Shown piece by piece: positions 1 through 4,587 of a stretch of 5,537 bases of DNA. Location: contig JBAPTW010000332.1 of the NCBI GenBank assembly GCA_049282355.1, forward strand, positions 1-5,537. Reading direction: 5' to 3'. Every line of letters starts with the position of its first letter. Within the stretch, counting starts at the first letter, position 1. Both the position numbers and the translations under genes were made by a program. The notes below the pieces were generated by a model. That model was given only the letters and a program-made list of their open reading frames with translations. It made no database searches and was not told the origin of the DNA. The DNA is from JAGTVB01 sp049282355 (GTDB lineage Bacteria > Pseudomonadota > Gammaproteobacteria > HK1).

Positions 1-104
1 GGCAGTCAATCGCCTTGCCTCAAGGGACGTCGTGAATACATCCTTGTAGACTTGAGTCCAGCATCCCTGCTGAACACACCCTTGCGGCAAGGCGATTGAC
101 TGCC
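1..104. repeat. Long imperfect palindrome with two internal hairpins (REP/MITE-like intergenic repeat)
   Basis: Bases 1-19 are the exact reverse complement of 86-104. After one mismatch (20/85) the pairing continues through 21-26 with 79-84, giving a 26-bp stem with a single mismatch. Inside the arms are two smaller hairpins: TACA-TCCT-TGTA at 37-48 and CAGCA-TCCC-TGCTG at 59-72. The whole can fold like a small cloverleaf. There is no T-tract after either arm, so it does not look like a simple terminator. The arrangement resembles the dispersed palindromic intergenic elements common in Gammaproteobacteria; that family assignment is from memory. The element touches the window edge, so its left boundary is unknown. 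Confidence 0.75.
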
Positions 105-241
105 TACAGATTCCGAGCACGGTTTTATCCCCTGAATGGTGATGCTGACGAAACGATGACCATGGCCGCTCGATCAATAGAATTGTAGATTTATTGTCTC
201 AATCTTCGCACGGACGCAAGTGCATGGCTAGTAGTGGCGCG

Positions 242-270
242 TTGACGACTCGCTAGAGCCGCCGTATTAT
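242..270 (+). promoter_or_regulatory. Sigma70-type promoter of the tRNA cluster
   Basis: TTGACG at 242-247 and TATTAT at 265-270 are separated by exactly 17 bases, close to the sigma70 consensus. Transcription would start near 277, about 30 bases before the mature 5' end of tRNA-Pro. Position and quality fit a strong stable-RNA promoter driving the downstream tRNAs. The stretch 105-241 before it holds no gene that I can support. Confidence 0.7.
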
Positions 271-308
271 TTAAAACTTTGGGTAGGGCCACCACGGCCC
301 TGATCATT

Positions 309-385
<77 letters not shown>

Positions 386-430
386 CCCTCTCCAATTTAA
401 CCAGATTATTCGCGAGCACTAGCACCGCAG

Positions 431-507
431 GCGCCCGTAGCTCAACCGGATAGAGCATCGGCCTTCTAAGCCGAGGGTTGCAGGTTCGAGTCCTGCCGGG
501 CGCGCCA
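431..507 (+). tRNA. tRNA-Arg(UCU)
   Basis: The acceptor GCGCCCG (431-437) pairs with CGGGCGC (497-503), with discriminator G and an encoded CCA (505-507). The anticodon stem TCGGC/GCCGA (458-462 and 470-474) encloses the loop CTTCTAA, so the anticodon is UCU (465-467), reading AGA/AGG. The D-loop contains GGATA, supplying the A20 identity base, and C35 is present, as arginyl-tRNA synthetase requires. It lies 45 bases after tRNA-Pro and is probably cotranscribed with it. A near-copy with a different anticodon follows at 664-740. Confidence 0.97.
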
Positions 508-575
508 AGGAGCGGTTATATCCATCGCGGGTTGCGGCGCGGTATACTTACAAGGTTAGTCCTCGGGAGAGGTTG

Positions 576-593
576 GCTGCACAGATGTGCAGC
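576..593 (+). other. Perfect 7-bp hairpin in the spacer between the two tRNA-Arg genes
   Basis: GCTGCAC (576-582) and GTGCAGC (587-593) pair perfectly around the loop AGAT. No U-tract follows, so it is not a typical rho-independent terminator. It sits in the 156-base spacer between the tRNA-Arg genes, which is unusually long beside the 43-45 base spacers of the cluster. It could be a processing or folding element of the precursor. A lone TATACT at 543-548 in the same spacer lacks a properly spaced -35 box. Confidence 0.4.
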
Positions 594-663
594 GAGGCGT
601 GTCACGTCGGGCTTATGGCAGCCGGCCGGGCCTTGGATCTGCGCGCAGAGGAATATCAGTTAG

Positions 664-740
664 GCGCCCGTAGCTCAATTGGATAGAGCATCGGCCTTCG
701 AAGCCGAGGGTTGCAGGTTCGAGTCCTGCCGGGCGCGCCA
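664..740 (+). tRNA. tRNA-Arg(UCG), near-identical copy of tRNA-Arg(UCU)
   Basis: The acceptor GCGCCCG (664-670) pairs with CGGGCGC (730-736), followed by G and CCA (738-740). The anticodon loop CTTCGAA (696-702) gives UCG, expected to read CGA/CGG. It matches the tRNA at 431-507 at 74 of 77 positions: two adjacent D-loop changes (CC to TT) and one T-to-G change at anticodon position 36 (base 700). All arms are intact, and the arginine identity bases A20 and C35 are kept, so it should still be charged with arginine. A local duplication followed by an anticodon change explains it best. Confidence 0.95.
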
Positions 741-783
741 CAAGGCAGCGATTAGCCGATATAGTTATTCCGACAGCATCGAT

Positions 784-860
784 GGTGGGCGTAGCTCAGT
801 TGGTAGAGCCCCGGATTGTGGCTCCGGTGGTCGTGGGTTCGAATCCCATCGCTCACCCCA
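784..860 (+). tRNA. tRNA-His(GUG)
   Basis: The extra G-1 (784) faces C73 (857), the hallmark of histidine tRNA. The acceptor GTGGGCG (785-791) pairs with CGCTCAC (850-856) with one G-U pair, and CCA is encoded at 858-860. The anticodon stem CCGGA/TCCGG encloses TTGTGGC, giving GUG. The sequence is close to Escherichia coli hisR. It is the last tRNA of the cluster. Integrase-like sequence begins within about 30-50 bases of its 3' end, which suggests that this gene served as an integration site. Confidence 0.97.
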
Positions 861-893
861 TCAAATCAAGCCTCAAAAGAAGTAGATACTTCG

Positions 894-1075
894 CTCCACA
901 GTCCGCGGCTGAGACCCGCGCGGTTATTGCTGAACATCGCAACAAGCTCTCACGCAACCTTCAATCGAGCACCGTTAATCGGTATCTCGCAGCGCTGTCG
1001 CACGCGCTTAAGACCGCGAGCTGAGAGTGGGTCATCGAAGCTGCGCCAGGGCGGCGCAGCGAGCTTGAATGAGAG
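894..1075 (+). pseudogene. Tyrosine-recombinase integrase relic (N-terminal SAM-like domain fragment)
   Basis: The frame read from about 894 gives APQSAAETRAVIAEHRNKLS, and further on STVNRYLAALSHALKTAS. This is typical of the core-DNA-binding (SAM-like) domain of phage and island tyrosine integrases, normally found around residues 60-120. At 1022-1024 a TGA interrupts it. The same frame continues EWVIE, which fits the family pattern just after this helix (EW-W-) and supports an inactivating stop; it ends at TGA 1073-1075. No catalytic domain with the R-H-R-Y residues is present and no start or ribosome site is seen. Only about 40-60 codons survive, immediately after tRNA-His, so I read it as debris of an integrated element. 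The left limit is approximate. Confidence 0.65.
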
Positions 1076-1191
1076 GTGAAATTTGATGGTGGTGCTCTAT
1101 GATTACTGAGGCGAGGTCATCACGCGCAAAAGATAGTATTGAAATGGGTGCGCAGGTTCTTGCAGCGATTAATGGCCCATCCAGACAACAT

Positions 1192-1197
1192 GGAGGT
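1192..1197 (+). promoter_or_regulatory. Shine-Dalgarno site for the 95-residue gene
   Basis: GGAGGT lies 5 bases before ATG 1203. It is a near-perfect anti-16S match and fixes the start of the downstream gene. Confidence 0.7.
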
Positions 1198-1202
1198 AGT
1201 CG

Positions 1203-1490
1203 ATGTCTGAATTCGTGGAAACCAATGACGGAAGGTTGATTAACGTGGCGCATATTGTCACCGCTGAGTGGCGCAATGGCGAGTGGCGCCTAAGGCTAAG
1301 CGATGGACGCGACGCCTATTACCGCGGGGAAACTTTTAGAGCTATGAACTTTAACGATGCGTTAGATAAATTGACAATGTCTCATCGAAGAACCAACGTC
1401 ACAACCAACACGAGCGTGCCTGAATTGAATGACTCTGTGTTTTCTGAAAATACAGCCATTCAGCAAGACACGGCAATTCCGAGCAACTGA
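1203..1490 (+). CDS. Hypothetical 95-residue protein
   Basis: I do not recognise this gene. The ATG follows a strong GGAGGT ribosome site. The first 50 or so residues form a compact domain rich in alternating hydrophobic residues (LINVAHIVTAEWR, then EWRLRLSDGRDAYYRG), suggesting a small antiparallel beta fold. Residues 60-95 are low-complexity, rich in Ser, Thr, Asn and Gln, and probably disordered. There is no signal peptide or membrane segment. It lies between an integrase relic and a tandem repeat, so it may be cargo of a decayed element. A 46-codon frame starting at 1099 overlaps its 5' end out of frame. No function can be assigned. Confidence 0.6.
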   Translation: MSEFVETNDGRLINVAHIVTAEWRNGEWRLRLSDGRDAYYRGETFRAMNFNDALDKLTMSHRRTNVTTNTSVPELNDSVFSENTAIQQDTAIPSN

Positions 1491-1507
1491 CGGGACGCCT
1501 TCCCAAT

Positions 1508-1575
1508 TCTCTGGTGGACACAAGGAAGTGACCAACCTGGCTCTCTGGTGGACCCGAGGAAGTGACCAACCTGGC
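1508..1575. repeat. Two tandem copies of a 34-bp repeat
   Basis: The units 1508-1541 and 1542-1575 are directly adjacent and match at 32 of 34 positions; the differences lie in the GACACAAGGA versus GACCCGAGGA segment. The pair starts 18 bases after the stop of the 95-residue gene and ends 40 bases before the stop of the opposite-strand gene. Tandem terminal motifs of this size occur at the ends of some insertion sequences such as the IS21 family, but no transposase is visible, so that origin is only a guess. Confidence 0.85.
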
Positions 1576-1614
1576 CACTGATTGCGCTATCCCTCATCTG
1601 ATCGACTAGCGTCA

Positions 1615-1926
1615 TCAGTGAGCCGTTTCCTGGGACTGAGCTTTCATGGACGCGATCATCGCGTTGGCGTACTGCATGCGTGCGAAAGCATTTATCCGCA
1701 ACCCTCTTTCCTGACACCAGGCCGTAAATTCCGTGGGGATGATATAAACTTTGTAGGCGCTGATGCCCTGGTGTTCCAGTGTTTGAAGGCTCAGCTCGGC
1801 AAACGCCAGCCAATCGGCGTAGCTCTTAGGTAACGATGCGGCATCCTCAAAAACTGTCTTGATCTCTGTCCAATCTTCCTGCGTATACCAGGCAATGCCT
1901 ACAATGGGCGCTGGTTTTTTTGCCAC
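1615..1926 (-). CDS. Hypothetical 103-residue protein
   Basis: I chose the GTG at 1926 because AAGGAG lies 6 bases upstream of it (1933-1938 on the + strand). An in-frame ATG at 1992 would add 22 poorly protein-like residues. The protein is soluble and mostly helical by eye: MAKKPAPIVGIAWYTQEDW, then a region rich in Trp and aromatics (SYADWLAFAE), a VYIIPTEFTAWC strand/helix stretch and an ARMQYANAMIASMK helix. The alternation and lack of low complexity argue for a real conserved protein. It resembles unnamed small proteins of other proteobacteria, but I cannot name a family. There is no signal peptide, membrane segment or metal motif. It runs in the same direction as the transporter cluster but lies 349 bases beyond it, so it is probably a separate unit. 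Confidence 0.75.
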   Translation of the reverse strand: MAKKPAPIVGIAWYTQEDWTEIKTVFEDAASLPKSYADWLAFAELSLQTLEHQGISAYKVYIIPTEFTAWCQERGLRINAFARMQYANAMIASMKAQSQETAH

Positions 1927-1932
1927 GCAAGA

Positions 1933-1938
1933 CTCCTT
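1933..1938 (-). promoter_or_regulatory. Shine-Dalgarno site for the 103-residue gene
   Basis: AAGGAG on the - strand lies 6 bases before GTG 1926. It decides the start of that gene against the upstream in-frame ATG at 1992. Confidence 0.7.
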
Positions 1939-2275
1939 TGCAGGATGTGAGGCTCCGCAATTGGCTAGGTAGTGCAATGAGCCTGCTACCACTTTTGCCG
2001 TCTCGGCCCTTATCGTGGACGACGCCTTGCTCGGTTAGCCCACTATTCCTGACAGCCATGTTCTACAATGAGATGACCGCGCCTTGGTTGGGGCTCAGTT
2101 CTCTCGGGGGAACATTGTCAAGGGGAAACGGCGTTCTGGCGCAGACGTAGGTCACAAGTTACAAGTTAATGGCCTGACTCCGTTGCAACCCCCCCCAATA
2201 ATGGGATGACAGTTGGTTTGCGTGGATCCGCTGGAGCCGCGGTTATCGCGCGGCGGTGAATGCCGTGGCGGTTGC
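1939..2275. other. Gene-free spacer between the small gene and the transporter cluster
   Basis: No convincing coding region is seen here on either strand. It contains a TTGACA box on the - strand (2116-2121) with no acceptable -10 at 16-18 bases, a tandem ACAAGTT pair (2154-2167), a run of eight C (2189-2196) and a weak CCGCG/CGCGG hairpin (2237-2253) without a U-tract. A terminator for the transporter cluster would be expected here, but none is clear. Confidence 0.5.
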
Positions 2276-2914
2276 TTACTTCTTCCGTAAGCCTTTCGGT
2301 ACCAGTCGGCGCTCGACCAGTTCGAAAAGCCCTTGTACCAGCAATGCCAACAGTGCCGCGGGAATGGCCCCTTGCAGTATCAGACCCATGTCATCTAGCC
2401 GGATGCCGGTCAAGATGGGCTGACCGTAGCCGCCGGCGCCGATGAGTGCGCCGAGGGTCGCCGTACCGACGTTGATGACAGCGGCGATTTTGATGCCAGC
2501 GAGCACTGCGGGCGAGATTAGGGGTAGCTCCACCAGGCGCAAGCGGGTGCCGCGAGGAAGTCCTAAAGCCCTGGCGGACTCGATGAGCGCCGGTGGGATA
2601 TCCCGTAGTCCGGTGTAAGTGTTGCGTACAATGGGCAGCAGGCTGTAGAGGAACAGTGCCGCCACGGCGGGTGCACCGCCAATACCGAACAGCGGGATCA
2701 TGAATACCAGCAATGCCAGCGACGGAATGGTTTGCAAGATACCGACGGCGCCAAGGATAATTTGGCCAAGTCGCGGCCGTCGTGCGCTCAGTATTCCAAG
2801 GGGAACAGCCACCACGATGGCGAGCAGGAGCGAAGCGGTCACCAGCAGGAGGTGATCCGCGGTGTGGCTCCCGAGCGCGTGGAATAGGCTTTCCGTAGTA
2901 AACGAAACTTCCAA
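2276..2914 (-). CDS. Opu/ProW-type ABC transporter permease (C-terminal half of a probable split fusion)
   Basis: This is the membrane subunit of a quaternary-amine (betaine/choline/carnitine-type) ABC importer, with 212 residues, about the usual size of OpuCB-type permeases. Hydrophobic segments lie near residues 18-40, 50-72, 76-98, 133-150 and 178-200. The ATPase-docking EAA loop is clear around 112-142 (ESARALGLPRG, then LPLISPAVLAG), followed by the family motif AAVINVGTATLGALIGAGGYG. The listed start is TTG at 2914 with no Shine-Dalgarno. No ATG or GTG lies between the preceding TAG (2960-2962) and the first membrane segment. The frame is the same as that of the binding protein, and the 15 codons between read naturally as the end of that domain. 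The permease may therefore depend on readthrough, on weak reinitiation, or be unexpressed. Confidence 0.85.
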   Translation of the reverse strand: MEVSFTTESLFHALGSHTADHLLLVTASLLLAIVVAVPLGILSARRPRLGQIILGAVGILQTIPSLALLVFMIPLFGIGGAPAVAALFLYSLLPIVRNTYTGLRDIPPALIESARALGLPRGTRLRLVELPLISPAVLAGIKIAAVINVGTATLGALIGAGGYGQPILTGIRLDDMGLILQGAIPAALLALLVQGLFELVERRLVPKGLRKK

Positions 2915-2959
2915 GCCCAGGCGCGATTGCAGAAATTCGCCGGCGATGCGGTTGGCGGG

Positions 2960-2962
2960 CTA
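2960..2962 (-). other. In-frame amber codon splitting a binding-protein/permease reading frame
   Basis: From GTG 3778 to TAA 2276 the frame is open for 499 sense codons except for this single TAG. Residues just after it (PANRIAGEFLQ) look like the closing helix typical of this binding-protein family (pattern A..VA..FL), so the stop cuts inside a domain rather than between genes. The other stops of the cluster are TGA, TGA and TAA. Confidence 0.7.
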
Positions 2963-3778
2963 TTTCTCGATCTTCGCCTGCGCATTCAGGGCGATCATGT
3001 CGGTCTGGCTGATGGTATGCTCAAGTGCCGAGAGTGCTTCGACGGATTTCGGTTGGCGTTTCAAGAGATCGGTTCGATAGAGATACGTTGCTTGATAGTC
3101 GGGGAAATGTTTTTCATCGTCTCGCAGCACACGCAAGCCGTAGTAGCCGATTTCGGCGTCCGTGGAATAGAGATCGCTGACATCAATCTCGCCCTGGGCG
3201 AGCGCTCGGTACGCAATATCGTGGTCGAGACCGACCACCGCTCGTTGTGGCAGCCGGTAGTGCTGACGAAGTGCCGGCCAACCGTCGGCCCGAGCCATGA
3301 ACTCATTGCTGAAGCCGAACTTAAGATCGCCATAGAGACGAAGGTCGGAGAGGGTTTCGATAGCGAGTGCGGTCGCCTGCGCTTCGCGCATACCCAAGGC
3401 ATAGGTGTTATTGAACCCGAGGGGCGCGGTCATTCGCACGCCGTGGGCCAGGAGGCGATCGGCGAGTGCGGCGAGCGTTTGCAGGCGTTGGCTATCAGCG
3501 GCGAAGATCTCTTCGCGTAGGGTGCCGGTATACTCCGGATAGATATCGATCTCACCGGCCAGCAGGGCACGCCAGAGTACCTGCGTGCCACCGAGGCCTC
3601 GCCTGTGGTTGACGGCAACGCCTTGCCGGCGGATGAGATGGCCGGCGAGCTCGCCGAGAATTACCGATTCTGTAAACTGCTTGGATCCGATTTTTACCTC
3701 CCGTCCGCTGTCGCCAGCTGCGGGCCCGCTGCAAAGGAGTAGGGCCAGCAACATTTTGAGCGCGTCTGCTAGGCTCAC
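2960..3778 (-). CDS. OpuC/OsmF-type periplasmic substrate-binding protein of a quaternary-amine ABC transporter
   Basis: This is the binding subunit that captures a betaine-like ligand and delivers it to the permease. It has 272 residues. Residues 1-22 look like a Sec signal peptide (MSLADALKMLLALLLCSGPAAG); the Cys at 16 lacks a lipobox context. Family motifs in order are GSKQFTESVILGE (31-43), HRRGLGGTQVLWRALLAGEIDIYPEYTGT (58-86, two-part motif), GFNNTYALGM (121-130) and GEIDVSDLYSTDAEI (196-210). The GTG start overlaps the ATPase stop as GTGA, implying translational coupling. The protein ends at an amber codon just before what looks like its last helix, and the permease follows in the same frame, so a fused protein of about 500 residues is the likely ancestral form. 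The ligand cannot be read from sequence; linkage to the EgtB-like gene suggests a histidine betaine. Confidence 0.9.
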   Translation of the reverse strand: MSLADALKMLLALLLCSGPAAGDSGREVKIGSKQFTESVILGELAGHLIRRQGVAVNHRRGLGGTQVLWRALLAGEIDIYPEYTGTLREEIFAADSQRLQTLAALADRLLAHGVRMTAPLGFNNTYALGMREAQATALAIETLSDLRLYGDLKFGFSNEFMARADGWPALRQHYRLPQRAVVGLDHDIAYRALAQGEIDVSDLYSTDAEIGYYGLRVLRDDEKHFPDYQATYLYRTDLLKRQPKSVEALSALEHTISQTDMIALNAQAKIEK

Positions 3779-4587
3779 GGCGAGAGCCTACCGGCGAGGC
3801 TACGCTGGGCATTTACGAACTGCTTCACGAACGAGGTGGCGGGAGCCTCGATGAGAAGCCGCATCGGGCCTTGCTGCTCGATCCGTCCGTTTCGCAGCAG
3901 CACGACGTTATCGCTAAAGTGTCCGGCCTCCGCGAGATCGTGAGTTACCAGCACCACGGTCTTACGCAGCGTTTGAAAAATGATTTTGAGATCAGTCTGG
4001 AGCTCATAGCGAATCATAGGATCCAGCGCGCCGAGGGGCTCGTCCAGGAGCAGCACCTGCGGGTCCAGCATCAGGGCGCGCATTAACGCCACCCGCTGGC
4101 ATTGTCCGCCCGAGCGCTGAGTCGGATAGCGATCGAGGGCAGCGGTAGGAAATCGCGTCAGCTCCGCCAGCTCGGCGACCCGTTGCTCCAGGCGCCGCCG
4201 TGGCCAGCCGAGGAAGCTCGCCATCAAGCTGATATTTCCGTGCGCCGTCAGATGGGGAAAGAGGCCCCCCTCCTGAATCACATAGCCCATGTGACGGCGC
4301 AATACCGAAGCGTTGTTGCGGGTTACGGCATCCCCCATGAAATAGATCGTGCCGCTGTCCGGTAGTAGCAGTCCGTTCATCAAACGAAGGAGGGTGGATT
4401 TGCCGCAGCCGCTGGGGCCGATGAGCGCTGCTGTGCGCCCTGCGGCGATAGTCAGACTCACCTGCTGCAAGGCGGGGACGCCATCATAGCATTTGCTGGC
4501 CTCCTGTACCTCGAGCACGGGATCGGCTGAAAGGTCGCGGGAGCTAGACAAGCCGGTGGGTTGGCCGCTGGCGGTGGGAACGATCAC
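3775..4587 (-). CDS. Opu/ProV-type ABC transporter ATP-binding protein, without CBS domains
   Basis: This cytoplasmic ATPase energises the betaine-type importer encoded next to it. It has 270 residues. Walker A is GPSGCGKST (57-65), the Q-loop Q105, the signature region RSGGQCQRV (158-166), Walker B VLLLDEP (178-184), the D-loop GALD (186-189) and the H-loop His216. The signature opens with Arg instead of the usual Leu. The protein ends after the ATPase core, so it lacks the C-terminal CBS pair of osmoregulated ProV/OpuAA proteins (about 400 residues), which argues against ionic-strength gating. I chose GTG 4587 because it overlaps the stop of the iron enzyme as GTGA; upstream frame codons are a shadow of that gene. 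A downstream GTG at 4518 is an alternative start. Confidence 0.92.
   Translation of the reverse strand: MIVPTASGQPTGLSSSRDLSADPVLEVQEASKCYDGVPALQQVSLTIAAGRTAALIGPSGCGKSTLLRLMNGLLLPDSGTIYFMGDAVTRNNASVLRRHMGYVIQEGGLFPHLTAHGNISLMASFLGWPRRRLEQRVAELAELTRFPTAALDRYPTQRSGGQCQRVALMRALMLDPQVLLLDEPLGALDPMIRYELQTDLKIIFQTLRKTVVLVTHDLAEAGHFSDNVVLLRNGRIEQQGPMRLLIEAPATSFVKQFVNAQRSLAGRLSP

Noticed and set aside
876..892. GAAGTA/TACTTC palindrome after tRNA-His as a terminator
   Set aside because: The stem is short with almost no loop and has no U-tract; it overlaps the approach to the integrase relic.
1099..1239. 46-codon + strand frame starting at ATG 1099
   Set aside because: No ribosome site lies at proper spacing before this ATG, the frame overlaps the well-supported start at 1203, and it matches nothing known. 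A frameshifted N-terminus of the 1203 gene is possible but unsupported.
1847..2059. 70-codon - strand frame over the start of the 103-residue gene
   Set aside because: It overlaps the better gene at 1615-1926 in another frame, lacks a ribosome site and its translation has no domain-like character.
2093..2121. - strand promoter based on TTGACA at 2116-2121
   Set aside because: No acceptable -10 hexamer lies 16-18 bases downstream; a single perfect -35 box is not enough.
2237..2253. CCGCG/CGCGG hairpin as terminator of the transporter cluster
   Set aside because: The stem is only 5 bp and no U-tract follows on the - strand.
2927..3520. 197-codon + strand open frame opposite the binding protein
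   Set aside because: It is the mirror of a strongly supported binding-protein gene on the - strand with intact family motifs; long antisense frames are common in GC-rich coding DNA.
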